Shown here: positions 39,597-48,845 of the stretch, piece after piece
How the letters are laid out: every line of letters begins with the position of its first letter
Position numbering within the stretch: position 1 is the first letter of the stretch
Assembly: GCF_026020075.1 (NCBI RefSeq)
Contig: NZ_CP102772.1
Location: 744,001 to 808,000 of the forward strand
DNA from: Bosea sp. NBC_00550
Lineage (GTDB): Bacteria; Pseudomonadota; Alphaproteobacteria; Rhizobiales; Beijerinckiaceae
Direction: 5' to 3'
DNA length: 64,000 bases
Position numbers and translations under genes: made by a program
The notes under the pieces: generated by a model
Told to the model about the DNA's origin: nothing
What the model saw: the letters and a program-made list of their open reading frames with translations, nothing else
Databases searched by the model: none

Positions 39597-40052
39597 ATGG
39601 CCATCGACGCCTCGACCTTGCAGCTCGGCCAGAGCAGCAGCTTGCCCGCCTCGCCCGAGGAGGCACGGCTCGACCGCGTGCCCAATCCCCATGCCGGCAC
39701 GCGCTATCTCACGCGCTTCACCTGTCCGGAATTCACGTCGATCTGCCCGGTCACGGGGCAGCCGGACTTCGGCATCCTCGTCATCGACTATCTGCCGGGC
39801 CAGTGGCTGGTCGAGTCGAAGTCGCTGAAGCTCTATCTCGGCGCCTTCCGCAACCACGGCGCCTTCCATGAGGACTGCACCGTCTCGATCGGCAAGACGC
39901 TGGTCGATCTGCTCGAGCCGGAATGGTTCCGCATCGGCGGCTACTGGTATCCGCGTGGCGGCATCCCGATCGACGTGTTCTGGCAGACCGGTGAGCCGCC
40001 GAAGGGCCTCTGGCTGCCGGACCAGGGTGTCGCGCCCTATCGCGGGCGCTGA
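39597..40052 (+). CDS. queF: NADPH-dependent 7-cyano-7-deazaguanine reductase QueF (short, type I)
   Basis: QueF reduces preQ0 to preQ1, the base inserted by Tgt. The 151-aa length marks the single-domain type I enzyme. Motifs: [14 protein letters not shown] with the covalent Cys, [23 protein letters not shown] (the ESKSLK NADPH loop and catalytic His/Glu), and [23 protein letters not shown] 39597 is preceded by CAGGAGCATGTCCC. No preQ1 riboswitch is visible upstream. It is convergent with the MFS transporter gene, eight bases apart. Confidence 0.95.
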   Translation: MAIDASTLQLGQSSSLPASPEEARLDRVPNPHAGTRYLTRFTCPEFTSICPVTGQPDFGILVIDYLPGQWLVESKSLKLYLGAFRNHGAFHEDCTVSIGKTLVDLLEPEWFRIGGYWYPRGGIPIDVFWQTGEPPKGLWLPDQGVAPYRGR

Positions 40053-40060
40053 CCAACCTT

Positions 40061-41257
40061 CTAGGTACGCGAGCCGAGCGGCGGGAGAAGGCGGGGCGTC
40101 ACGAAGCCGAGCACGCCGATCCCGATGCCGAAGACGATGAGTGCCTGCTGGGTCCCGATGAGATTCAGCAGCGCACCCATGACCAATGGGCCGGTTGCGT
40201 GTCCCATGAAGAAGAAGCACGCGAACAGGGCCATGGCCGAGCCGCGGGCCGTCGGCGCGAGTTCGGTCGCCTGCGCCTGGAACGTGCCGTGAATCAGGAA
40301 GAAGCCGAAGCCCATCAGGAGGAAGACGCCGATGGCGGTCCACCAGGGCGCGGGCAGGGTGAAGGCGAAGTAGGCAAGCGCCACGGCAAGGCCGCCATAT
40401 CGCATCATCTGCCGCGGCCCGACCCGCTCGACCAGGATGCGGGTCAGCACGCCATAGACGAGGCCTCCGAGCCCCATCGCACCGATTGCGATGCCGGCCT
40501 GCGAGGGGCTGGCGTCCGAGCGCTCGTGCAGGATGGCGGCGATGAACGGCGACAGCCCGAAGACGAGCGAGCCTTCCAGCAGGACGAACAGGTAGAGCAG
40601 CTTGCTGCGCGGATTGGCGAAGACCGCCTTGTAGCTCACGACCGCGCCGGCGAGGCTGAGCGGCGGGCGGGCCGCATCGGGCCGCGGCTTCAGCACCAGC
40701 CTGACCACGAGTGCGCCGCCGCCGGCGAGCACACCGGCGACCAACAGCACGGCCCGCCAGCCGACATGATCGGCGACGAGGCCGGAGAAGGTAGCGCCCG
40801 CCATCTGTCCGATGATCATGATAACGAGGAAACGGCCGAGCATGATCTGCCGCTCGGCCATCGGCGCGCGATCCCCGATCGCCGCCATCGCCGCCGGGAT
40901 GACGCCGCCCGCCATCACGCCGCCGGCAGCGCGCAGGATGAGCAGGACCCAGAAGCTCGTGGCGAAAGCCGCTAGCACCGACAGCACGCAGAGTAAGGCG
41001 AGGCAGGTCGAGATGCTGCGCAGCTTTCCGACCGAGTCGGCGATCGGCCCGAGGAAGGGTTGGCCGAGCGCGTAGCAGCCGGAGAAAGCCGTCGCCAGGA
41101 ATGCGATCTGGTGCACGCTCTGGCCGAACTCGAAGGCGAGCGTCGGCACCAGCGGGTCGATCAGCCGCATCGTGAACGTCGATGCGAATCCACATAGCCC
41201 GAGGACCGGGATCAGGGCACCGAGATCGGACCTGGACGCCGGCGCGGGCTCAGACAT
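40061..41257 (-). CDS. MFS transporter
   Basis: A 398-aa major-facilitator protein with 12 predicted helices. The A-motif region after helix 2 reads GPIADSVGKLRS, followed by RAAGGVMAGGVIPAAMAAIGDR (helix 4) and the second-half AYFAFTLPAPWWTAIGVFLLMGFGFFLIHGTFQAQATELAPTARGSAMALFACFFFMG. It resembles drug- or sugar-efflux type carriers; substrate unknown. ATG 41257 overlaps the end of kdsA by eight bases, so the two are translationally coupled, an odd pairing of a lipopolysaccharide gene with a carrier. Confidence 0.9.
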   Translation of the reverse strand: MSEPAPASRSDLGALIPVLGLCGFASTFTMRLIDPLVPTLAFEFGQSVHQIAFLATAFSGCYALGQPFLGPIADSVGKLRSISTCLALLCVLSVLAAFATSFWVLLILRAAGGVMAGGVIPAAMAAIGDRAPMAERQIMLGRFLVIMIIGQMAGATFSGLVADHVGWRAVLLVAGVLAGGGALVVRLVLKPRPDAARPPLSLAGAVVSYKAVFANPRSKLLYLFVLLEGSLVFGLSPFIAAILHERSDASPSQAGIAIGAMGLGGLVYGVLTRILVERVGPRQMMRYGGLAVALAYFAFTLPAPWWTAIGVFLLMGFGFFLIHGTFQAQATELAPTARGSAMALFACFFFMGHATGPLVMGALLNLIGTQQALIVFGIGIGVLGFVTPRLLPPLGSRT

Positions 41258-42119
41258 AGGCGACGGCTGGGGCCGGGCGGTTCTTGGCGAGGCGGTCGAA
41301 CCCCTGCAGCTCGGCGATGAGGCCGTGGAACTCGGAGAGCGGCACCATGTTCGGGCCATCCGAAGGCGCGCGGTCGGGGTCGGGATGCGTTTCGATGAAG
41401 AGACCGGCGACGCCGACGGCGACCGCCGCGCGCGACAGCACCGGCACGAACTCGCGCTGTCCGCCCGTCGAGGCTCCCTTGCCGCCCGGCTGCTGCACGG
41501 AGTGCGTGGCGTCGAAGATCACGGGTGCGCCGATCTCCGCCATGATCGGCAGCGCGCGCATGTCGGTGACCAGCGTGTTGTAGCCGAAGGAGGCACCTCG
41601 CTCGGTCAGCATGACATTGGAGTTGCCGCTTTCGGTCACCTTCGCCGCGACATTGACCATGTCCCAGGGTGCCAGGAACTGGCCCTTCTTGACGTTGACG
41701 ACGCGGCCGGTCTGGGCCGCCGCTACGAGCAGGTCGGTCTGGCGGCAGAGAAAGGCCGGAATCTGCAGGATGTCGACGACCTCCGCCACCGGGGCGCATT
41801 GGGCGGCGTCATGCACGTCGGTCACGACGGGGAGCCCCGTGCGCGCGCGGATTTCGGCGAAGACGGGCAAGGCGGCTTTCATCCCCATGCCGCGGGCGCC
41901 CCTGACGCTGGTGCGGTTCGCCTTGTCGAAGGAGGCCTTGAAGACGAGTCCGATGTTGAGAGCGGTCGCGATGTCCTTCAGCGCCAGGGCGCATTCCAGC
42001 GCATGGTCGCGGCTTTCCATCTGGCAGGGACCGGCGATCAGGGCGAGCGGCAGGGCATTGCCGAAGCGCACGGGCCGGGCGAGATCCTCGCCGATGGTGA
42101 CGACGGCGTTGGGGGTCAT
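41250..42119 (-). CDS. kdsA: 3-deoxy-8-phosphooctulonate synthase (KDO-8-P synthase)
   Basis: KdsA condenses arabinose 5-phosphate with PEP to make KDO-8-phosphate for lipopolysaccharide. The 289-aa protein shows [64 protein letters not shown] and [14 protein letters not shown] and the late MVPLSEF, all diagnostic. AAGGAAATCGCC before ATG 42119 sets the start over the in-frame ATG at 42134. Its stop overlaps the MFS transporter start. Confidence 0.97.
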   Translation of the reverse strand: MTPNAVVTIGEDLARPVRFGNALPLALIAGPCQMESRDHALECALALKDIATALNIGLVFKASFDKANRTSVRGARGMGMKAALPVFAEIRARTGLPVVTDVHDAAQCAPVAEVVDILQIPAFLCRQTDLLVAAAQTGRVVNVKKGQFLAPWDMVNVAAKVTESGNSNVMLTERGASFGYNTLVTDMRALPIMAEIGAPVIFDATHSVQQPGGKGASTGGQREFVPVLSRAAVAVGVAGLFIETHPDPDRAPSDGPNMVPLSEFHGLIAELQGFDRLAKNRPAPAVAYV

Positions 42120-42370
42120 GGCGATTTCCTTCATCCAGCGGCCCGAGGGGCTTATGTCCGGCGGGTACGATGGGTCAAGCGGCGGGGCGCTTGGCTGCCA
42201 TGTCGCGAAGAGTTGGGTGCAGGAGGCGGGAACGGGCTGGCGAAGCGGCGGAGAGGTCTGTAAATTCGCAAGCGAAGCACTATCTCGGGTGGGAACGCAG
42301 GATCGATTTGGACCGGGTTTCGGCAGGCATGGCGCGGACGGGGACGATGCAGGCAGGCAAGGACACAGCA

Positions 42371-42763
42371 ATGCGAGCCGATCCGACATCGCCCGTGCGG
42401 GCGGGTTCGGGCGGGCTTGTCATGGCTGATCGTCCCAAGCGCGCCGGACCGCCTGTCGATGGCGGGCGCGACGGCACAGGCACCGCGGTGCTGACCCGCA
42501 CCCGCACACGCAAGCCGAACCTCTATCGTGTCCTGCTGTTGAACGACGATTACACCCCCATGGAGTTCGTCGTTCACGTTCTGGAGCGGTTCTTCAACAA
42601 GGACCGCGCCGAAGCGACGCATATCATGATGCATGTGCATCAGAACGGCGTCGGCGAATGCGGCGTCTTCACCTACGAGGTCGCCGAGACCAAGGTTACG
42701 CTCGTCATGGATCTTGCACGCAAGCACATGCATCCGCTGCAATGCGTGATGGAGAAAAAGTAG
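42371..42763 (+). CDS. clpS: ATP-dependent Clp protease adaptor ClpS
   Basis: ClpS binds N-degron substrates and hands them to ClpA. The protein has a variable N-terminal arm of about 45 residues and the core [26 protein letters not shown]...[48 protein letters not shown]. This holds the Asp pair and Met of the N-end pocket and the ClpA-contact end. I start at ATG 42371 because AAGGA lies seven bases before it; ATG 42422 is an alternative with a poor site. It leads directly to clpA, the usual order. Confidence 0.95.
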   Translation: MRADPTSPVRAGSGGLVMADRPKRAGPPVDGGRDGTGTAVLTRTRTRKPNLYRVLLLNDDYTPMEFVVHVLERFFNKDRAEATHIMMHVHQNGVGECGVFTYEVAETKVTLVMDLARKHMHPLQCVMEKK

Positions 42764-42809
42764 CCTTGGGTCCGATCGCACACTCCGCAAACAGATAGGA
42801 GCGCTCCCC

Positions 42810-45344
42810 TTGCCGAGTTTCTCGCGCAGTCTCGAACAGGCGCTTCACCGGGCTCTGGCCCTGGCCAATGAGCGCCGTCACGAATACGCCACCCTCGAAC
42901 ATCTCCTGCTCGCCCTGGTCGACGACCAGGACGCGGCCGCGGTCATGCGCGCCTGCAGCGTCGATCTCGACCTGCTGCGCCGCAACCTCGTCGACTACAT
43001 CGACTCGGAGCTGACGAATCTCGTCACCGACGGCCGCGATGATTCCAAGCCCACCGCCGGATTCCAGCGCGTGATCCAGCGCGCGGTGATCCACGTCCAG
43101 TCCTCGGGCCGCGAAGAGGTGACCGGCGCCAACGTGCTCGTCGCGATGTTCGCAGAGCGGGAAAGCCACGCAGCCTATTTCCTGCAGGAGCAGGACATGA
43201 CCCGTTACGACGCGGTCAACTACATCAGCCACGGCATCGCCAAGCGCCCCGGCGCCAGCGAGAGCCGCCCGGTGCGCGGCTCCGAGGAGGAGGGCGAACC
43301 GCAGCGCGAGCAGCGCTCCGAGCAGGGCAGCAGCAGCGAGGACAAGGACAAGAAGAAAAAGGAAAGCGCGCTCGACGCTTACTGCGTCAACCTGAACCGG
43401 AAGGCGAGGGACGGGCGCATCGATCCGCTGATCGGCCGCGAGGCCGAGGTGCAGCGCACGATCCAGATCCTCTGCCGCCGCCAGAAGAACAACCCGCTGC
43501 TGGTGGGCGACCCCGGCGTCGGCAAGACCGCGATCGCCGAAGGCCTCGCCCTCAAGATCACCCGCGGCGAGGTGCCGGAGGTCCTGAAGGACGCTACCGT
43601 CTTCTCGCTCGACATGGGCACGCTGCTCGCCGGCACCCGTTATCGCGGCGATTTCGAGGAGCGCCTCAAGCAGGTGATGAAGGAGATCGAGCAGCACCCC
43701 AAGGCGATCATGTTCATCGACGAGATCCATACGGTGATCGGCGCGGGCGCGACCTCGGGCGGTGCGATGGATGCCTCGAACCTGCTGAAGCCGGCGCTCG
43801 CCTCTGGCACGCTGCGCTGCATCGGCTCGACCACCTACAAGGAATACCGCCAGTATTTCGAGAAGGACCGGGCGCTGGTGCGCCGCTTCCAGAAGATCGA
43901 CGTCAACGAGCCGTCGGTGCCGGACACGATCGAGATCCTCAAGGGCCTCAAGCCCTATTTCGAGGAGTTCCACAAGCTGCGCTACACCAACGACGCCATC
44001 AAGGCGGCGGTGGAGCTGTCGGCGCGCTACATCCACGACCGCAAGCTGCCTGATAAGGCGATCGACGTCATCGACGAGACCGGCGCCTCGCAGATGCTGC
44101 TGCCGGAGCACAAGCGCAAGAAGACCATCGGCGTGAAGGAGGTCGAGATCGCGGTCTCGACCATGGCCCGCATCCCGGCGAAGACCGTCTCCAAGGACGA
44201 TGCCGAGGTGCTGCGCAATCTCGAGCAGACGCTCAAGCGCACCGTCTATGGCCAGGAGAAGGCGATCGAGGCGCTGTCCTCCTCGATCAAGCTCGCCCGC
44301 GCCGGCTTGCGCGACGGCGAGAAGCCGATCGGCTGCTACCTCTTCGCCGGCCCGACCGGCGTCGGAAAAACCGAGGTGGCGCGCCAGCTCGCCTCCTCGC
44401 TCGGCGTCGAGCTGATCCGCTTCGACATGTCCGAATACATGGAACGCCACACCGTCTCGCGGCTGATCGGCGCGCCTCCGGGCTATGTCGGCTTCGACCA
44501 GGGTGGCCTGCTGACCGACCAGATCGACCAGCATCCGCATTCCGTGCTGCTGCTCGACGAGATCGAGAAGGCCCATCCGGACCTGTTCAACATCCTCTTG
44601 CAGGTGATGGACCACGGCAAGCTGACCGACAACAACGGCAAGCAGGTCGACTTCCGCAACGTCATCCTGATCATGACGACCAATGCCGGAGCCGCCGACA
44701 TGGCCCGCAACGCCTATGGTTTCACGCGGAGCAAGCGCGAGGGCGACGATACCGAGGCGATCAACAAGCTGTTCGCGCCGGAATTCCGCAACCGGCTCGA
44801 CTCCGTCATCTCCTTCGGCCACCTGCCGAAGACGGTGGTCGCCCGCGTCGTCGACAAGTTCGTGCTCCAGCTCGAAGCCCAGCTCGCCGACCGCAACGTC
44901 ACTATCGAGCTCTCGGACGAGGCCCGCGAATGGCTGGTCGAGAACGGCTATGACGAGGCGATGGGCGCCCGGCCGATGGCCCGGCTGATCCAGCAGACCA
45001 TCAAGACCCCGCTTGCCGACGAGGTGCTGTTCGGGCGCCTCAAGAATGGCGGTGCCGTCAAGGTGGTGGTCGTCCAGTCCGAGACCGGCATCAAGGTCCT
45101 CGGCCTCGAATTCCCGGACGGGCCGGCGAAGCCCAAGCCCGAGAAGGATGTCGAAGCCGCGACCGCCAAGAGGTCGCCGAAGCCGCGCGCCAAGGCGGCG
45201 GCCGGCGGCAAGGCGGCGAAAGCCACGCCGCGGCGAAGCCCGAAGGGCGGAGCCGGGCCGGATGACGGGCCTGGTACACCGCCCAAGGCCTCCGGCCGTG
45301 CTGCGGTCCGTACCGTGCCGAAGGTTCCGCTGACAAAGGCCTGA
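42810..45344 (+). CDS. clpA: ATP-dependent Clp protease ATP-binding subunit ClpA
   Basis: ClpA unfolds proteins for ClpP and accepts ClpS-bound substrates. The 844-aa protein has the N-domain (residues 1-145), an acidic linker, D1 with [13 protein letters not shown] and [13 protein letters not shown]2 with [14 protein letters not shown] and [14 protein letters not shown], and the D2-small domain. TTG 42810 has AGGAG nine bases upstream. The C-terminal about 75 residues are a Lys/Ala/Pro-rich tail ([19 protein letters not shown]) beyond the usual end, probably disordered. clpP is not in the window. Confidence 0.97.
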   Translation: MPSFSRSLEQALHRALALANERRHEYATLEHLLLALVDDQDAAAVMRACSVDLDLLRRNLVDYIDSELTNLVTDGRDDSKPTAGFQRVIQRAVIHVQSSGREEVTGANVLVAMFAERESHAAYFLQEQDMTRYDAVNYISHGIAKRPGASESRPVRGSEEEGEPQREQRSEQGSSSEDKDKKKKESALDAYCVNLNRKARDGRIDPLIGREAEVQRTIQILCRRQKNNPLLVGDPGVGKTAIAEGLALKITRGEVPEVLKDATVFSLDMGTLLAGTRYRGDFEERLKQVMKEIEQHPKAIMFIDEIHTVIGAGATSGGAMDASNLLKPALASGTLRCIGSTTYKEYRQYFEKDRALVRRFQKIDVNEPSVPDTIEILKGLKPYFEEFHKLRYTNDAIKAAVELSARYIHDRKLPDKAIDVIDETGASQMLLPEHKRKKTIGVKEVEIAVSTMARIPAKTVSKDDAEVLRNLEQTLKRTVYGQEKAIEALSSSIKLARAGLRDGEKPIGCYLFAGPTGVGKTEVARQLASSLGVELIRFDMSEYMERHTVSRLIGAPPGYVGFDQGGLLTDQIDQHPHSVLLLDEIEKAHPDLFNILLQVMDHGKLTDNNGKQVDFRNVILIMTTNAGAADMARNAYGFTRSKREGDDTEAINKLFAPEFRNRLDSVISFGHLPKTVVARVVDKFVLQLEAQLADRNVTIELSDEAREWLVENGYDEAMGARPMARLIQQTIKTPLADEVLFGRLKNGGAVKVVVVQSETGIKVLGLEFPDGPAKPKPEKDVEAATAKRSPKPRAKAAAGGKAAKATPRRSPKGGAGPDDGPGTPPKASGRAAVRTVPKVPLTKA

Positions 45345-45348
45345 GAAC

Positions 45349-45636
45349 GTGTTGTTCAAACGCAAATCCGCGACCCTCGCCGCCGAAACCGGCGAGGGCG
45401 TGCCAGCCACCCAGGCACAGGCCCGCCCGGCGAGAGAGAAGCTGGGCTGGTTCGAGAAGCGCGACCGCCGCCGGCGCCGCCGCAAGATCTTCGAGGAAGT
45501 GCTCGGCTGGATCCTCGTGCCGGCCTTGGTCTATCTGATCTATCTCGGCATCAAGGCGGTCGGCGGCATTCCCAAAGAGCTGATCGACTTCGCCAATGAG
45601 CTGATCGCCGTGGCGATGAAGGGCGGCAAGAGCTGA
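45349..45636 (+). CDS. Small membrane protein downstream of clpA, unrecognised
   Basis: A 95-aa protein with a basic cytoplasmic part ([17 protein letters not shown]) and one membrane helix (LGWILVPALVYLIYLGIKAVG), then a short helix (KELIDFANELIAVAMKGG). The start GTG 45349 (or TTG 45352) is four bases after the clpA stop, so it is translated with clpA. I know no family. The tight link to clpA suggests a membrane partner of the protease, but this is only context. Confidence 0.6.
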   Translation: MLFKRKSATLAAETGEGVPATQAQARPAREKLGWFEKRDRRRRRRKIFEEVLGWILVPALVYLIYLGIKAVGGIPKELIDFANELIAVAMKGGKS

Positions 45637-45783
45637 CCGGCGCACGCGGCTCTGCGAGCAATGCAGGGCCGTCACTCCCTGCGACGCCTTGGCGAGCCTT
45701 CCCGGCATAAGCCATAGGGACAACAGGCCCGGCTCCCGCGCGGGCGGTTTCGTTTTCCCGAGGCTGCTCGCAGCAATGATCCG

Positions 45784-46509
45784 ATGAGCGTATCCGCAGA
45801 CTGTAGCTGGCAGCGCGTGGCGCTGGCCGGCATGCGCGATGCGCTGCTGCTCCCGGCCTGGATCGTCGGCTTTGGTCTGATCGGCATCGGCTCTCTGGCG
45901 CGCGACGTCGGCTATCCCGTCGATGTCGCCGTGCTCTCGACCATCCTGGTCTGGGCCGGCCCGTCGCAGGTGCTGTTCTTCGCCTCGATCGCCGCTGGCG
46001 CCGCCTGGAGCGCCATCGCGATCGCCATCGCCTTCGCCTCGCTGCGCTTCCTGCGGATGACGATGGCGATCCTGCCGCTCCTGCGCCGGCCGGGCCAGAG
46101 CGTCTGGCAGCAGCTTTTCCTCGCGCACTACGTTGCCGTGACAGCCTGGACGGAAGGGCTTCGCCGGCTGCCGGGCATCCCGGTGAACCAGCGCGTGGCC
46201 TATTTCCTCGGCTTCGCCAACACCTGCATGGCGGTGAGTGCGATCGGAACCTTCGCCGGGTATTACCTGCTCGACGCGCTGCCGATTCCGTTTGCGGCCG
46301 GGCTGCTCTGCCTGACCCCGATCTTCTTCCTGGTCTCGCTGACGGCGGGGCTGCGTCATCGCGGCGACGTCACCGCATTGGTCTTGGGGCTGGCGCTCGC
46401 GCCGATCTGCGAGCGTTTCATTGGCGGCGGCTTCGATCTCATCGTCGCCGGCTTGAGCGCCGGCAGCATCGCCTTCCTGGTCGGCCGCCGGCGCAGAGTG
46501 GCCGCATGA
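45784..46509 (+). CDS. azlC: AzlC family branched-chain amino-acid exporter, large subunit
   Basis: A 241-aa membrane protein with seven to eight helices of the AzlC family, which with AzlD exports branched-chain amino acids or their analogues. Characteristic stretches are the MRDALLLPAWIVGFGLIGIGSLARDVGYP opening and the LRFLRMTMAILPLLR and ITLTVFLAHYVAVTAWTEGL-like parts. ATG 45784 is clear. Its stop overlaps the azlD start (46506-46509, ATGA), the normal paired arrangement. Confidence 0.92.
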   Translation: MSVSADCSWQRVALAGMRDALLLPAWIVGFGLIGIGSLARDVGYPVDVAVLSTILVWAGPSQVLFFASIAAGAAWSAIAIAIAFASLRFLRMTMAILPLLRRPGQSVWQQLFLAHYVAVTAWTEGLRRLPGIPVNQRVAYFLGFANTCMAVSAIGTFAGYYLLDALPIPFAAGLLCLTPIFFLVSLTAGLRHRGDVTALVLGLALAPICERFIGGGFDLIVAGLSAGSIAFLVGRRRRVAA

Positions 46510-46868
46510 CCCAGCCGATCGCCCTGCTCGACGGGCCGCTGTGGCCTTATCTCGCGCTCATGCTCTTCGCCGTGCTGCCGACCGAGATTTGGCGCTGGCT
46601 CGCCGTCGGATTCGCGCGCGGGCTCGCCGCCGATTCCCCGCTGCTCGAATGGGTGAGGGCGGTCGCCACGGCGCTGCTCGCCGGCATCGTCGCCAAGCTG
46701 ATGGTCTCGCCGCCGGGGGCATTGGCGCACGCACCGCTGTTCATCCGCGTCGCCGCGCTCGCCACCTCCGCCGCCGTGATGGCCATCAGCCGCCGCCGGA
46801 TGATGCTGGCCGTGCTTTCGGGCGAGGTGGTGCTGATCGGGGGCGTCTGGCTGTTCGGGGCGGTCTAG
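46506..46868 (+). CDS. azlD: AzlD family small exporter subunit
   Basis: A 120-aa protein with four helices, partner of AzlC. PLWPYLALMLFAVLPTEIWRWLAVGFARGLAADSPLLEWVRAVATALLAGIVAKLMV has the conserved P-x-x-x-x-R-x-x-G/A and W-V-x-x-x-A-x-A-L-L features. It starts within the azlC stop. Its own stop TAG (46866-46868) shares the palindrome CTAG with the stop of the reverse sigma-factor gene, so the two end on each other. Confidence 0.88.
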   Translation: MTQPIALLDGPLWPYLALMLFAVLPTEIWRWLAVGFARGLAADSPLLEWVRAVATALLAGIVAKLMVSPPGALAHAPLFIRVAALATSAAVMAISRRRMMLAVLSGEVVLIGGVWLFGAV

Positions 46869-47755
46869 CTGGTGGTCGCGTTGAGCCGGTCCCGCACGGG
46901 ACCGAGCTTGTCCGGGTTGCGGATGACGTAGATCGCCTGGATCTGCCCGTCGCGGATGTCGAGCACCACGGCCTGCTCCGTGTCCGTTTCGGCGCTGATA
47001 TAGCCGGGCATGCCGTTGATCAGCACCGGCTCGTAGCGGGTCACGAAGCCCTGCTGTTCCGGCTTGCGGGCGAGACCGGCGAAGAAGCGGCCGATCTTCT
47101 CGCTCCCGAAGATCGGGTTGAGCACCGAGTTCGCCTTGCCGCCGCCGTCGCCATGGAGCACCGCGTCCTGTGCGAGCAGGCCCTTCAGCGCGGTCGGATC
47201 AGTGCTGTGGGCGGCCTCGAAGAAGGCGGTCGCATAGCGTTTCGCCTCCTCGGGCGAGAGCGGATGGCGCGGCCCATCCTGCCGCGCATGCCGGCGCGCC
47301 CGCGAGACGAGCTGGCGGCAGGCTGCCTCGCTGCGCCCGAGCGTGTCGGCGATCTCGGAAAAGGGCAGGTCGAAGACATCGTGCAGCAGGAAGGCGGCGC
47401 GTTCGAGCGGCGACAGGCGCTCCAGAGCGAGCTGGAGCACATAGGGAACGTCGAGCCCCTCATCACTATTGGACGCGCCGCCGATCTCCTCTATCAGCGG
47501 CTCGGGCAGCCATGCCCCCACATAGTTCTCGCGCCGCCGCCTCGCCGATTTCATCAGGTCGAGGCAAAGCCGCGTCACCACGCGCCCCAGCCAGGCGCGC
47601 GGGTTCGCCAACGCTTCCGGGGCGGAATCGTGCCAGCGCAGCCAGGCGTCCTGCACCACATCCTCGGCGTCGCTGAGCGAGCCGAGCATGCGGTAGGCGA
47701 GGCGGGTCAGATAGGACCGATGCGCCTCGAAGAGGCTGGCGGGTGCTGTTGTCAT
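46865..47755 (-). CDS. ECF41-type RNA polymerase sigma factor (SigJ-like)
   Basis: A 296-aa sigma factor with sigma-2 (FEAHRSYLTRLAYRMLGSLSDAEDVVQDAWLRW), a linker with the ECF41 hallmark WLPEP (82-86), sigma-4 (ALERLSPLERAAFLLHDVFDLPFSEIADTLGRSEAACRQLVSRAR) and a C-terminal SnoaL-like extension with DGGGK and NPDKL motifs that acts as a built-in regulator. It is third gene of a unit with two CMD-domain genes upstream, and an ECF41-type promoter lies before that unit at 48812-48838. ECF41 factors typically control adjacent CMD/AhpD-like or oxidoreductase genes, as seen here. Confidence 0.95.
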   Translation of the reverse strand: MTTAPASLFEAHRSYLTRLAYRMLGSLSDAEDVVQDAWLRWHDSAPEALANPRAWLGRVVTRLCLDLMKSARRRRENYVGAWLPEPLIEEIGGASNSDEGLDVPYVLQLALERLSPLERAAFLLHDVFDLPFSEIADTLGRSEAACRQLVSRARRHARQDGPRHPLSPEEAKRYATAFFEAAHSTDPTALKGLLAQDAVLHGDGGGKANSVLNPIFGSEKIGRFFAGLARKPEQQGFVTRYEPVLINGMPGYISAETDTEQAVVLDIRDGQIQAIYVIRNPDKLGPVRDRLNATTS

Positions 47756-47776
47756 GCTCCGGTGGCGTCGGACGGC

Positions 47777-48244
47777 TCAGGCCGCTGCGGCCTTCGGAGC
47801 CCTGTCGTTGGGATGGTGCGAGCGGAAGCCGACCGCGACCCGGTTCCAGACATTGATCGTGCCGATGAGCAGCGTGAGCTTGACCATCTCCTCCTCGCTG
47901 AAATGGCGCAGCGTCTCTTCATAGTCGGCATCCGGCGCGTGGGTCTGCGGCAGAAGCGTCAAGGCTTCCGTCCAGGCCAGTGCGGCGCGCTCGCGCGGGG
48001 TGTAGAGGGCGGATTCGTGCCAGGCGCTGAGCAGGTAGAGCCGCGCCTCGCTCTCGCCGGCCTTGCGGGCATCGGCCGAATGCATGTGCAGGCAATAGGC
48101 GCAGCCATTGATCTGCGACGCCCGCATCTTGACGAGCTCGATCAGGCTGTATTCCAGGCCGGAATCCTTGATCGCCGATTCGAGCGCGATCAGCGGCTTC
48201 ATGACATCGGGCGCGACTGTGTAGGGGTTGAGACGTTTGCTCAT
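47777..48244 (-). CDS. Carboxymuconolactone decarboxylase (AhpD-like) family protein
   Basis: A 155-aa all-helical CMD-domain protein. EYSLIELVKMRASQINGCAYCLHMHSADARKAGESEARLYLL has the AhpD-type C-A-Y-C pair (Cys48, Cys51) and the following His/Asp network, so it is more like a thiol peroxidase-type AhpD than a decarboxylase. It begins 74 bp after its paralogue (48319-48783) and ends 21 bp before the ECF41 sigma gene. The role is probably peroxide or electrophile detoxification under sigma control. Confidence 0.9.
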   Translation of the reverse strand: MSKRLNPYTVAPDVMKPLIALESAIKDSGLEYSLIELVKMRASQINGCAYCLHMHSADARKAGESEARLYLLSAWHESALYTPRERAALAWTEALTLLPQTHAPDADYEETLRHFSEEEMVKLTLLIGTINVWNRVAVGFRSHHPNDRAPKAAAA

Positions 48245-48267
48245 CGTGGTTCTCGCTGGCAGTGCGG

Positions 48268-48302
48268 CTCCCGGCCTTCAGGTTCGGCCTCAGGGCCGGG
48301 AG
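48268..48302. repeat. Hairpin between the two CMD genes
   Basis: CTCCCGGCC (48268-48276) pairs with GGCCGGGAG (48294-48302), nine perfect base pairs with a 17-nt loop that can fold further. There is no T-run, so it is more likely a processing or stabilising structure than a terminator. Confidence 0.45.
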
Positions 48303-48318
48303 CGTCAAGAGGTGGAGG

Positions 48319-48783
48319 TCAGGCGGCAGCCCTGGCAGGCTTGTCGGCCGGATGGCGCGAGCGGAAGCCGGCATTGATCCGGTTCCAGGCGTTGATCGTG
48401 CTGATCGACAGCGAGAGATCGACGCATTCCTTCTCGCTGAAATGGGCGCGGAGTTCCGCAAAGGCTGCGTCGCTCGGGCTCGCTTCCGACAGTCGGGTCA
48501 GGGCCTCCGTCCAGCCGAGAGCGGCCTTCTCGCGCGGCGTGTAGAGCTCGGATTCGTGCCAAGCGTCGAGCAGATAGAGCCGCGCCTCGGTCTCGCCGGC
48601 CTTGCGGGCGTCCATCGCGTGCATGTGCAGGCAGTAGGCGCAGCCGTTGATCTGCGACGCCCGCATCTTCACCAGCTCGAGCAGGCTGTGCTCGAGCCCG
48701 CTCTCATTGACGTAATTCTGCGTCTTCAGCAGCGCTTCGATCGCTCCGGGCGCGACCTGGAAGGCATTGAGGCGTTGGCTCAT
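48319..48783 (-). CDS. Carboxymuconolactone decarboxylase (AhpD-like) family protein, first of a tandem pair
   Basis: A 154-aa CMD-domain protein. EHSLLELVKMRASQINGCAYCLHMHAMDARKAGETEARLYLLDAWHESELYTPREKAALGWTEALT has Cys48/Cys51 in the C-A-Y-C motif. It is strongly similar to its neighbour at 47777 throughout (same MS-x-RLN opening and ELVKMRASQINGCAYCLHMH), so the two arose by tandem duplication. ATG 48783. It is first gene of the unit transcribed from the ECF41-type promoter at 48812-48838. Confidence 0.9.
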   Translation of the reverse strand: MSQRLNAFQVAPGAIEALLKTQNYVNESGLEHSLLELVKMRASQINGCAYCLHMHAMDARKAGETEARLYLLDAWHESELYTPREKAALGWTEALTRLSEASPSDAAFAELRAHFSEKECVDLSLSISTINAWNRINAGFRSRHPADKPARAAA

Positions 48784-48811
48784 GGTCATCTCCATCGGTT
48801 GATGACGATAA

Positions 48812-48838
48812 GACGAGGCAGCCTCCGCCCCTGTGACA
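48812..48838 (-). promoter_or_regulatory. ECF41-type promoter (TGTCACA-N16-CGTC)
   Basis: On the minus strand TGTCACA (48838-48832) is followed after 16 bases by CGTC (48815-48812), 29 bp before the ATG of the first CMD gene. TGTCACA / CGTC is the published ECF41 -35/-10 signature. The sigma factor encoded at the end of the same unit should recognise it, giving autoregulation. Confidence 0.8.
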
Positions 48839-48845
48839 TCCGCCG

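Noticed and set aside
42705..45485. 926-codon open frame antisense to clpA
   Set aside because: It mirrors the clpA codons in a GC-rich genome and shows repetitive low-complexity residues (Arg, Leu, Asp, Val). ClpA motifs on the other strand are intact.
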